A stretch of 8,706 bases of DNA from Patescibacteria group bacterium (GTDB lineage: Bacteria; Patescibacteriota; Minisyncoccia; Phycocordibacterales; PALSA-1337). The notes below the pieces were generated by a model. The model did not search any database. It had not been told where the DNA came from and worked only from the letters and a program-made list of their open reading frames with translations. Below are positions 1 through 5,713 of this stretch, in pieces (the stretch's first letter is position 1; each line of letters opens with the position of its first letter). The stretch is from the NCBI GenBank assembly GCA_030917665.1, contig JAUPUH010000048.1, positions 1 through 8,706 of the forward strand, given 5' to 3'. The position numbers were made by a program, and so were the translations under genes.

Positions 1-729
1 ACAAGTCTTGCAAGTTCTTCTGTTTTTTCAATATCTTTTGACGGAAAAAATCTTCCCATCCTTTCGTGTGAAGGGAGGTCGTGTTCATTTGTTCCTGTAG
101 ATTTTAATGATAAGAAGTTGGATCATGTTGCCCAGATAAGTCTATCCAATGGAATGGTGATAAATGAGCCGATCACTATCAAACCAAGAGAAAAGATTGA
201 GCGACCACTAGGTATCCCAGAGAAACTTGGAGGGAATACCCCAGTTGCAGAGAAAGCACTTGTAACAAATTTAGCAAAAGAAAACGCAATCATTAATAGT
301 GTAAAGACCGAACAGAAACAATTATGGACAGAAAAGTTCGGATTGCCGCTACAATCAATTTTTATTACTGATGACTATGGTTATGATAGGAAGACAGTAA
401 ATTCAACTATTGTGCATAAAGGAACTGATTTCAGGGCAGTAGAGGGTACAGAGGTAAGGGCTTTGAATGATGGGGTTGTTAAAATAGCTCGAACGTTCAC
501 TATTTATGGAAATGCGATTGTCATTGACCATGGATTTGGCATCCAGAGTCTTTATATGCACATGTCAAAAATGAATGTGAAAGAGGGTGACAGTGTAAAA
601 ATAGGGCAGATACTCGGGCTTAGTGGAAAGACCGGCTACGCTGAGGCGGCACATCTTCATATAAGTATAAAGATAAATGGCGTGTCTATTGACCCGATGA
701 CATTTCTTCGTTTTTTCACTGTGATATAA
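1..729 (+). CDS. M23-family zinc metallopeptidase, secreted peptidoglycan hydrolase (5' partial)
   Basis: The frame is open from the first base of the window to the TAA at 727-729, so the gene starts upstream and 242 residues are visible. A TTG at 118 could be taken as a start, but it lies inside continuous coding sequence. The C-terminal half is a LytM/M23 endopeptidase domain. HKGTD (visible residues 139-143) supplies the first zinc-binding His and Asp, MHM (His187) is the usual catalytic-region His, and HLH (218-220) supplies the last zinc ligand with its partner His. The family cleaves peptide cross-links in peptidoglycan outside the membrane. The first 70 or so residues look like a beta-rich extracellular segment with a C-x4-C pair (Cys23, Cys28), the only cysteines seen. 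A linker with a short helix follows. Signal peptide and true start are outside the window. The zinc motifs make the family call firm; the substrate is inferred. Confidence 0.92.
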   Translation, partial: TSLASSSVFSISFDGKNLPILSCEGRSCSFVPVDFNDKKLDHVAQISLSNGMVINEPITIKPREKIERPLGIPEKLGGNTPVAEKALVTNLAKENAIINSVKTEQKQLWTEKFGLPLQSIFITDDYGYDRKTVNSTIVHKGTDFRAVEGTEVRALNDGVVKIARTFTIYGNAIVIDHGFGIQSLYMHMSKMNVKEGDSVKIGQILGLSGKTGYAEAAHLHISIKINGVSIDPMTFLRFFTVI

Positions 730-730
730 T
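722..730 (+). promoter_or_regulatory. Extended -10 promoter for the peptidoglycan-binding protein, overlapping the M23 stop codon
   Basis: TGATATAAT is a perfect extended -10 (TGn plus TATAAT at 725-730). Its last bases contain the TAA stop (727-729) of the M23 gene. I see no good -35 hexamer at normal spacing, as is typical for extended -10 promoters. With a 6-nt discriminator, transcription would begin at the A of the ATG at 737. That predicts a leaderless mRNA, consistent with the absence of a Shine-Dalgarno sequence. Promoter activity is inferred from sequence only. Confidence 0.6.
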
Positions 731-736
731 AAGCGT

Positions 737-1657
737 ATGAAAAAGATCAATATATTTACAAGCACTTTCGTAGCGATCGCCATAATTATTATTCCATCTA
801 TTACAAATGCTGATGATAAGTGTGTCTTTACACGTGACCTCGAAGTTGGGGTTATTGGGGAAGATGTACGATGTCTTCAGAAGTATTTGAATAAAAAGGG
901 TTACACAGTTTCTACAAGCGGGATAGGATCACCGGGTAGCGAAACAAATATGTTTGGTGAAAAGACGAAAGAGGCACTTACTAAGTGGCAAACCTCAAAG
1001 AGCGTTACATCTGGAAAGGGATATTTTGGCCCACTCTCACGATCACTTTACGATACAGAGGCGGCAGGAATAATAGCGACACCAATTGGTGCTGTTACAA
1101 CCACGACAACAACAGTTGCAAATCCGACACCAGTTGTCACTCCAAAGCCAATATCTGTAAGTTCTGAAGAGAAAAAGACAATAGATGCACTTAGGGCAGC
1201 AAAGAAGGCTATCGACACAGCAGAAGACGATATTGATGATTCTGACGATGAGCAGGACGTCATTGATGATGCTGAGGAACAATTGAAGAAAGCTGAGGAT
1301 AAGTTGCTTGATGCCTTCTACTCGTTTATCGATAGCGACTATGAGGAGTCCATTGCTTTTGCAAATAAGGCAAAACAATATGCTGAAGATTCAACGGAAG
1401 ATATGAGTAATGGAAATGAGGAAGATGCCGCAGATGCTATAGCTGACGCTAAAGCAGCGCTTTCAGATGCACGTGCAGATATATCTGATGCTGAAGATGA
1501 TGATGAGGACACCGATGAAGCACAGGATCTTTATGATGATGCAAAAGAAAAGTATGATGATGCGCGTGCAGCCTTTGACGATGAAGACTATGAAGAAGCC
1601 GAGGATCTAGCTCAGGACGCACGAGATCTCGCTGAAGAAGCAAGTGACGCTCTCTAA
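737..1657 (+). CDS. Exported peptidoglycan-binding domain protein with acidic duplicated helical C-terminus
   Basis: This 306-residue protein begins with a clear signal peptide: MKK, a hydrophobic core at about residues 5-20, and likely cleavage after TNA (residue 25). Residues 29-105 form a PG_binding_1 domain (G..GEDV..LQ..L, FG..T..AL..WQ, YFGP) of a type common in Patescibacteria. Cys29 and Cys46 flank its first part and are the only cysteines, so a disulfide is likely. Residues 121-140 are a Thr/Pro/Val linker with six consecutive threonines. From residue 144 the protein is Asp/Glu/Ala-rich and predicted helical, built from two copies of an 83-residue unit. I infer that it binds the cell wall and displays a negatively charged helical rod outside the cell; the role of the acidic part is unknown. 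The ATG at 737 has no Shine-Dalgarno but sits where the -10 at 725-730 would start the transcript. The rlmH gene follows after 17 bp. Confidence 0.88.
   Translation: MKKINIFTSTFVAIAIIIIPSITNADDKCVFTRDLEVGVIGEDVRCLQKYLNKKGYTVSTSGIGSPGSETNMFGEKTKEALTKWQTSKSVTSGKGYFGPLSRSLYDTEAAGIIATPIGAVTTTTTTVANPTPVVTPKPISVSSEEKKTIDALRAAKKAIDTAEDDIDDSDDEQDVIDDAEEQLKKAEDKLLDAFYSFIDSDYEESIAFANKAKQYAEDSTEDMSNGNEEDAADAIADAKAALSDARADISDAEDDDEDTDEAQDLYDDAKEKYDDARAAFDDEDYEEAEDLAQDARDLAEEASDAL
1166..1654 (+). repeat. In-frame tandem duplication encoding two 83-residue acidic helical units
   Basis: Residues 144-226 and 227-306 of the peptidoglycan-binding protein align without gaps at an offset of 83 residues (249 bp). 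Matching landmarks are DYEE at 201 and 284, Ala155/Lys156 with Ala238/Lys239, Asp165/Ile166 with Asp248/Ile249, Ala186 with Ala269, Lys189 with Lys272, and Ala193 with Ala276. The second unit is more acidic and has lost most hydrophobic positions of the first. The DNA copies are diverged, so the duplication is old rather than a recent slippage event. Confidence 0.75.
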
Positions 1658-1666
1658 TTAATCGCG

Positions 1667-1673
1667 AAGGAAG
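1667..1673 (+). promoter_or_regulatory. Shine-Dalgarno-like site for rlmH
   Basis: AAGGAAG lies just before the ATG at 1675. The spacing is short, about 3-5 nt from the AGGA core, but it supports this ATG as the start of an operon-internal gene with no obvious promoter of its own. Confidence 0.45.
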
Positions 1674-1674
1674 T

Positions 1675-2118
1675 ATGAATATAATCATTATTTCTCCAGG
1701 AAAATCCAAAGGATATTTGGGTGAGGATATTGTTCTGGAGTATACATCGAGAATCTCCCACTATTCTTCGATAGAATGGAAGTTCATATCCGCAGCAGAT
1801 ATCAAGGAAGAGGGTGAAAAAATAGTGAAAGCGATTCCTGAAAAATCATTCCTTGTCATCCTCGACGAAAAAGGAAAGCAGCTCACATCACCAGGCTTCT
1901 CAGATTTTCTTAACAAGAGACTCAATGAAAGCACGAAGAATCTTGTTTTTGTGATTGGTGGAGCATATGGAATTAGCGATGCAGTAAAGGAAAAGGCTCA
2001 ATTCACATGGTCACTTTCTACTCTTGTATTTCCGCATGAACTTGTTCGCAGTATTTTGGCTGAGCAAATGTATAGAGGGTTTAGTATACTAAGAGGTGAA
2101 AAGTATCATCATGAGTAA
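1675..2118 (+). CDS. rlmH: 23S rRNA (pseudouridine1915-N3)-methyltransferase RlmH
   Basis: The 147-residue protein matches the RlmH (SPOUT superfamily, COG1576) family along its length, slightly shorter than the usual 155-160. Visible family signatures are LDEKGKQLTS (63-72), the cofactor-knot segment FVIGGAYG (92-99), SLSTLVFPHELVR (113-125), the EQMYR segment (130-134) and the terminal GEKYHHE. RlmH methylates N3 of pseudouridine 1915 in helix 69 of 23S rRNA, using S-adenosylmethionine and acting on assembled ribosomes in the cytoplasm. The start is the ATG 17 bp after the preceding stop, with AAGGAAG before it. The 3' end overlaps the ATG of the next gene by 8 bp, suggesting translational coupling. 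It contains no cysteine. The family assignment is very secure; the exact target site is from family knowledge. Confidence 0.95.
   Translation: MNIIIISPGKSKGYLGEDIVLEYTSRISHYSSIEWKFISAADIKEEGEKIVKAIPEKSFLVILDEKGKQLTSPGFSDFLNKRLNESTKNLVFVIGGAYGISDAVKEKAQFTWSLSTLVFPHELVRSILAEQMYRGFSILRGEKYHHE
2093..2099 (+). promoter_or_regulatory. Shine-Dalgarno site deciding the start of the downstream membrane protein
   Basis: GAGGTGA lies inside the end of rlmH, 11 nt before the ATG at 2111. A GTG in the same frame at 2096 is part of this motif and has no ribosome-binding site of its own. This favours the ATG at 2111 as the true start. Confidence 0.5.
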
Positions 2119-2683
2119 AAGAAAAAAAGACGGAAAAAGTAATGGAAATGCGCTTCTGCATGATGTTGTGATGATTGCATTTGGAATAGCTATTGCAATT
2201 ATCCTATCAAAAACAGGAGCTATTGATTTTGCTGTTTCTGCTTTTAAGGATTACTATATTATCGCAAGTTTTTTTGCTGGAATATTTTTCACTTCTGCAT
2301 TTACTCTCGCTCCCGCATCTATTGCGCTTGTTCATATCGCCGAAAATTCTCCAATTCACGGTGTTGCATTGTGGGGAGGACTTGGAGCAATGTGTGGTGA
2401 CCTTATTCTTTTCTTCTTTATTAGAGATCGGTTTGCAGAAGATTTAATGAAGGCAGTCAGGCCATCCACCGTTAAGCGTATTCTGAAATCTTTACATTTT
2501 GGATTTTTAAGATGGCTCTCACCGCTTTTAGGAGCACTTATCATTGCTTCGCCACTACCAGATGAGTTCGGTATCACGCTACTCGGTATGTCAAAAGTCC
2601 GTCTCGCCGTCCTTATCCCAATTGCTCTTACAATGAACATACTCGGTATCTATCTTTTGATTGAATTCTCCCATCTGCTATAA
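2111..2683 (+). CDS. Small polytopic membrane protein, distantly VTT/DedA-like (uncharacterised)
   Basis: I do not recognise this gene firmly. From the ATG at 2111 it encodes 190 residues: a Lys-rich cytoplasmic N-terminus (MSKRKK), then hydrophobic stretches at about 17-33, 47-75, 84-104, 133-149 and 163-186. The middle has a Gly-rich segment ending in GDLILFFFIRDRF (96-108). The C-terminal half has SPLPDEFG (147-154) followed by LLGMSK and a last membrane helix. The gapped-helix layout and the PDE..LLG segment recall the VTT (SNARE-associated, DedA) superfamily, but the full DedA signature is not visible, so this is a weak inference. It overlaps rlmH by 8 bp and is probably co-transcribed with it. 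Its TAA stop lies within the -10 box of the dsbA-like gene. A GTG at 2096 would add five residues. Confidence 0.7.
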   Translation: MSKRKKDGKSNGNALLHDVVMIAFGIAIAIILSKTGAIDFAVSAFKDYYIIASFFAGIFFTSAFTLAPASIALVHIAENSPIHGVALWGGLGAMCGDLILFFFIRDRFAEDLMKAVRPSTVKRILKSLHFGFLRWLSPLLGALIIASPLPDEFGITLLGMSKVRLAVLIPIALTMNILGIYLLIEFSHLL

Positions 2684-2684
2684 T
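2657..2684 (+). promoter_or_regulatory. Promoter for the DsbA-VKOR pair (-35 TTGATT, extended -10 TGCTATAAT)
   Basis: TTGATT (2657-2662) is separated by 16 bp from TATAAT (2679-2684), which is preceded by TGC to give an extended -10. The -10 contains the TAA stop (2681-2683) of the membrane-protein gene. The predicted start near 2691 leaves a leader of about 18 nt. A second perfect TATAAT at 2690-2695, without a good -35, could start transcription near 2702 and leave 7 nt. No Shine-Dalgarno precedes the ATG at 2709. Confidence 0.65.
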
Positions 2685-2708
2685 GCGTCTATAATCAATT
2701 AAATACAT

Positions 2709-3356
2709 ATGAAACGAATATTTACATGGGGAAGTTTCGCTCTTATTGTCGTGCTTATCGTCTGGGGTATGATTGCAGCAGCAAATAAGGCCGAGAGAGA
2801 AAGTGCGGGGGTTGCATCGGTTGACCAGGTTACAGCAACGGATTGGATAAAAGGCGCAACATCATCCCCAGTTACTATTATCGAATATAGCGACTTTCAG
2901 TGCCCAGCTTGTGCAGCGTATTTTCCACTCATCGAGAAGCTCATAGCTGAAAATACAAATGTTCGCTTTGTATATCGCCATTTTCCACTTCAACAGCATA
3001 ATAACGCCATGCCTGCATCACGAGCTACTGAGGCAGCAGGGAACCAAGGCAAGTTCTGGGAGATGTACAGTATGATTTTTGAAACCCAGCCTGAGTGGGA
3101 GTCTGTTAGTGATGCGAAAGCTGTCTTTTCAGGTTATGCTCAGAAAATCGGTCTTGATATGACAAAGTATGCCACAGATGTCGAGTCAAAAGAAGTTGAC
3201 GAGGCCATCAACGCAGACATTAAGAGTGGAATAAAATCAGGAGTTAACAGCACACCGACATTTTATGTAAATGGAAAGAAAATTAATAACCCACGAGAAT
3301 ATGAAGAATTTAAGAAAATTATTGACGACGCCGCTACAACTGCAGCAAATTCCTAA
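2709..3356 (+). CDS. Membrane-anchored DsbA-like thiol:disulfide oxidoreductase
   Basis: This 215-residue protein has an uncleaved-looking membrane anchor (about residues 6-24) followed by a thioredoxin-fold domain with a helical insertion, as in the DsbA/thioredoxin_4 family. The active site is FQCPAC with Cys65 and Cys68, the only cysteines. IIEYSDFQC precedes it, and YRHFPL (89-94) and the cis-proline loop STPTFYVNG (Pro183) are typical of the family. It should introduce disulfides into exported proteins outside the membrane. The next gene, overlapping its last 56 bp, is a VKOR-family oxidase, the usual partner that re-oxidises such a DsbA in bacteria without DsbB. Substrates could include the cysteine-paired surface proteins in this window. 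Oxidase rather than reductase activity is inferred from the VKOR partner. Confidence 0.93.
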   Translation: MKRIFTWGSFALIVVLIVWGMIAAANKAERESAGVASVDQVTATDWIKGATSSPVTIIEYSDFQCPACAAYFPLIEKLIAENTNVRFVYRHFPLQQHNNAMPASRATEAAGNQGKFWEMYSMIFETQPEWESVSDAKAVFSGYAQKIGLDMTKYATDVESKEVDEAINADIKSGIKSGVNSTPTFYVNGKKINNPREYEEFKKIIDDAATTAANS

Positions 3357-3786
3357 GTGGGTTCCAGTAGTTATACTGGCCATAGCACTTATAGGTTTTG
3401 CTGATGCAACATATCTTACGATTGAGCACTATCAAAATGAGATTCCACCCTGCACAATCGGGGGCTGTGAATCTGTGTTAACAAGTCAATACGCGCAGGT
3501 CGCTGGAATCCCAGTTTCGCTTCTTGGGGCATTAAATTATCTCATTATCGTGACCCTTCTGTTTCTTTATCTTGATACAAAAAAGGAGATTTTCTTACGA
3601 GTCCCAGTACTACTATCAGTTTTTGGTGCTGTCGCTTCAATCGGCTTTATGTATATTATGATTTTTGTCATAAAGGCCTTCTGTCCATATTGTGTTGTTT
3701 CTGCAGCAACCTCACTTTCTATTTTCGCGGTGTCGTTGTGGCTTGTGTTGAAGTCGCGGAACTTGTCGCAGCAAGTGCAGGGATAA
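3301..3786 (+). CDS. VKOR-family membrane protein, re-oxidising partner of the DsbA-like protein
   Basis: From the ATG at 3301 the protein has 161 residues. It shows the vitamin K epoxide reductase fold: a first helix (about 21-40), the loop cysteine pair PCTIGGC (Cys51, Cys56), the conserved SVLTSQYAQVAGIP segment, then further helices (about 76-91, 101-124, 131-150). The active-site pair is FCPYC (Cys128, Cys131). VKOR homologues pass electrons from DsbA through the loop cysteines and the CxxC to a membrane quinone. Four cysteines in these positions fit a complete enzyme. An in-frame ATG at 3271 would enlarge the overlap with the DsbA gene from 56 to 86 bp and add ten polar residues, so I prefer 3301. 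Its last 68 bp overlap a gene on the opposite strand. The quinone used cannot be told from sequence. Confidence 0.9.
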   Translation: MKNLRKLLTTPLQLQQIPKWVPVVILAIALIGFADATYLTIEHYQNEIPPCTIGGCESVLTSQYAQVAGIPVSLLGALNYLIIVTLLFLYLDTKKEIFLRVPVLLSVFGAVASIGFMYIMIFVIKAFCPYCVVSAATSLSIFAVSLWLVLKSRNLSQQVQG

Positions 3787-4405
3787 TCTTTCTTATATCC
3801 TCGACACTCTGGAATTTTGTGTAAGTTTTTCCTTCGATAACAAGGGCAGGTAGGCTGTCCTTCGGAATTTTGTTGATGGTTATGAGAGTCTTGATTGCAT
3901 TCAAATCAAGGTCGTAGTCGAAGCTGTAGATGCGGAGGAGAGGGTGGTCACTTCGAAGCTTTGTAAGTACATAGCCTTGTTTTGCGCAGTCTTCGCAGCC
4001 TTCATCGTTGGTATAGAAATAAAGTATCGAAATTGGATTTACGTCACACCTCTTGTCCACTTTTTTCATGACTAGATAGTCTTTTATCTCAAGGAGAGAA
4101 TAGTATTTCTTAAGTGTAATAACATCATCATCATTGATACCTCTCTGATTTTCAGCATATGAAAGTCTATCGGCAAGCGCATTGATTTCATCAGAAAGGA
4201 CGGGGTTTGCTAGAGAAGCGCATGATGATTCTTGGAAAAGTTCGAACTGTGTCTCGAGAGACAAAATGTCTATGGATATCTTATCTGCTGTAGTCTTTAT
4301 GACTTCATACCGCTTATCGTTAATATAATTACTTACTATAAATGCGACTGCAAATATTCCTGCAGTAATCAAAAAGACGATAATGTATTTTTTCTTTGAG
4401 ATCAT
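3719..4405 (-). CDS. Membrane-anchored thioredoxin-like protein with CEDC site
   Basis: The 228-residue protein has an N-terminal membrane anchor (about residues 7-25 after MISKKK), a helical region (about 35-115) and a C-terminal thioredoxin-like domain. That domain runs ILYFYTNDEGCEDC (active-site Cys137, Cys140), then a cis-proline-like loop SLPALVIEG (Pro186). Two more cysteines, Cys62 and Cys120, lie in the helical part and could form a structural disulfide. The CxxC spacer (Glu-Asp) differs from DsbA (CPAC) and thioredoxin (CGPC), so oxidase or reductase function cannot be assigned. The last 18 or so residues are low-complexity Ala/Ser/Thr and run antisense into the VKOR gene. The stop is TAG. 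It follows the glycosyltransferase gene by 18 bp, probably in one operon. A weak -10 (TAGAAT on this strand, 4416-4421) might also give a short-leader transcript. No Shine-Dalgarno is visible. Confidence 0.8.
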   Translation of the reverse strand: MISKKKYIIVFLITAGIFAVAFIVSNYINDKRYEVIKTTADKISIDILSLETQFELFQESSCASLANPVLSDEINALADRLSYAENQRGINDDDVITLKKYYSLLEIKDYLVMKKVDKRCDVNPISILYFYTNDEGCEDCAKQGYVLTKLRSDHPLLRIYSFDYDLDLNAIKTLITINKIPKDSLPALVIEGKTYTKFQSVEDIRKIIPALAATSSATSTQATTTPRK

Positions 4406-4423
4406 GAGTTTTACAATTCTAGT

Positions 4424-5650
4424 TTATCTCCAGGAAACGGCTTTTGATGTGATGGTATTCCATGAGGCCTTTGCGAGCCATAAAGGAGCAATGAAGCCAT
4501 AGAGTGCAACGAAGTAGACGATGTCGCGCGTTATTCTCGCTTTACCCTCCACCATACTCCAAGCTAAGAGAATAATGGTAAAGCTACTGCAAAGCATCGT
4601 AAAGGTCAACAAGGTGATCGAGCTTGTGTTAAAGAAAAAGGGATCAAATGAAAACCAATTAAATGTTATTCCAGTAATGGTGTACCTTTGAATAGTTTCA
4701 ACTACGTACGAAGAAAAGTGATAGAGACTGTTACTGATGACTAGAAAGGCAGTAATTATTGAAATAATAGCAAAGGGCAGGGTGAGTGTTCCGATATTTC
4801 CGTATTTTTTGTTGAAAAACATATGCCGGTAGTCTATAGCATTTTTTAGGAACCCATAGGTCCAACGTACTCTTTGTTTATAAAGTTTTTTAAATGTTGG
4901 CGGAGTAATTGTATAAACAAAACCCTGGGGGCAATTGGCAATCCTATAGTGATGGTGTTGTATTCTAAAGGCGATTTCCATGTCTTCTGTGTTGTGGGCA
5001 TGTCGGAAGTAGCCGATTTCTTTGAAGACAGATTTTTTGAAAAGGGAAAAAGGTCCCGGTGTCACATGTATCGCATCAAGCTTTCCCATTATTTTCTTGA
5101 GGAGGATGCCGATGTTGTATTCCGCATTCTGAATTCTCTGGAGCAATGTCTTTGGATTATGGACTTTCATTGCAGGAGTCACTGCCACCACCTTATCCTG
5201 CAAAAAATAGGGAAGCATCTTCTGAAGGGTTCCTGGTGCGACAGTGGAATCTGCATCGAGGCATCCGACGATTTCTGACTCTGACATTTCTATACCTTTA
5301 TTTAAAGCAACATATTTTCCTGAATTTTTTTGGCGGAGCACACGTATATTTCCGAGAGAAGCAATTTTTAAAGCTTCTTCATATGTAGAGTCGCTACTTC
5401 CATCATCCACAACCGTAATGAAAAGTTTTTCTTTTGGATAGTTGAGTTTGAGTAATGAGAGAACGGTTTTTGCAACAGTTTTTGACTCATTAAAACAGGG
5501 AACTATTATTGTAACTGTAGGCTCATACTTTTTCTTTTCTGAAAGGTTGTTTTCTTCTTCTTTTTCAAAAAAAGTAACCAAAAGAAAGATTTGATAATAG
5601 AGACCAAAAAAAAGGGCTATGTAGAGTATTGTCGAGGAGTAAAGTGCCAT
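4424..5650 (-). CDS. Processive family 2 glycosyltransferase, membrane-bound
   Basis: From the ATG at 5650 the protein has 408 residues: an N-terminal membrane helix (about 5-28), a cytoplasmic GT-A domain, and three or four C-terminal membrane segments (about 288-310, 344-366, 376-393). GT2 motifs are all present: TIIVPCFNES (47-56), VDDGSSD (81-87), the metal-binding DADS (132-135), TED with the catalytic base Asp223, and QRVRW (259-263). The Q..RW motif marks processive synthases of the poly-beta-1,6-GlcNAc, chitin, hyaluronan and cellulose type, which extend and export a polysaccharide. The sugar cannot be read from the sequence. The frame stays open upstream to 5839, but that part runs antisense through the methyltransferase gene, has no membrane or GT2 features and would skip the promoter at 5663-5691, so 5650 is the start. 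A thioredoxin-like gene follows after 18 bp. Confidence 0.92.
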   Translation of the reverse strand: MALYSSTILYIALFFGLYYQIFLLVTFFEKEEENNLSEKKKYEPTVTIIVPCFNESKTVAKTVLSLLKLNYPKEKLFITVVDDGSSDSTYEEALKIASLGNIRVLRQKNSGKYVALNKGIEMSESEIVGCLDADSTVAPGTLQKMLPYFLQDKVVAVTPAMKVHNPKTLLQRIQNAEYNIGILLKKIMGKLDAIHVTPGPFSLFKKSVFKEIGYFRHAHNTEDMEIAFRIQHHHYRIANCPQGFVYTITPPTFKKLYKQRVRWTYGFLKNAIDYRHMFFNKKYGNIGTLTLPFAIISIITAFLVISNSLYHFSSYVVETIQRYTITGITFNWFSFDPFFFNTSSITLLTFTMLCSSFTIILLAWSMVEGKARITRDIVYFVALYGFIAPLWLAKASWNTITSKAVSWR

Positions 5651-5662
5651 ATTTGTATGAAA

Positions 5663-5691
5663 ACTATAGCCCAAATGTGTATAAATAACAA
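5663..5691 (-). promoter_or_regulatory. Leftward promoter for the glycosyltransferase operon
   Basis: Reading leftward, TTGTTA (5691-5686) and TATAGT (5668-5663) are separated by 17 bp. A 6-nt discriminator puts the start at an A near 5656, leaving about 6 nt before the ATG at 5650 and no Shine-Dalgarno. The near-leaderless arrangement matches other promoters in the window. Confidence 0.6.
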
Positions 5692-5702
5692 TATATATGT
5701 TA
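5686..5702. repeat. Inverted repeat TAACA-N7-TGTTA in the divergent intergenic region
   Basis: The arms TAACA (5686-5690) and TGTTA (5698-5702) are exact reverse complements around an AT-only 7-bp centre. The site covers the -35 of the leftward glycosyltransferase promoter and part of the candidate -10 of the rightward methyltransferase gene, a position suited to a shared operator. Five-bp arms in an AT-rich spacer can arise by chance, so the call is tentative. Confidence 0.3.
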
Positions 5703-5706
5703 CGAT
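5698..5706 (+). promoter_or_regulatory. Candidate extended -10 for the methyltransferase operon
   Basis: TGTTACGAT has the TGn extension and the four most important -10 bases (TA..AT) at 5701-5706. It would start transcription at 5713-5714, at the ATG itself, giving a leaderless mRNA. An alternative -10, TATAAA at 5680-5685, would leave about 22 nt. Neither has a convincing -35, and the gene lacks a Shine-Dalgarno sequence. Confidence 0.35.
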
Positions 5707-5713
5707 TTGAATT

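Noticed and set aside
1097..1116. ACN triplet run as a microsatellite
   Set aside because: It encodes six threonines with mixed codons in the linker of the wall-binding protein and is too short and degenerate to call a DNA repeat.
1043..1378. Leftward open frames with Cys- or Val-rich products antisense to the acidic protein
   Set aside because: Their composition is the complement of the Asp/Thr-rich coding sequence; no promoter, ribosome-binding site or domain is visible.
2085..2090. TATACT as a separate promoter for the membrane-protein gene
   Set aside because: It has no TG extension and no -35 at usable spacing; overlap with rlmH and an internal Shine-Dalgarno site explain expression better.
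3781..3800. GGATA...TATCC hairpin as a terminator between the convergent genes
   Set aside because: The stem is only 5 bp with a 10-nt loop, has no following T-run in either direction, and lies in coding sequence.
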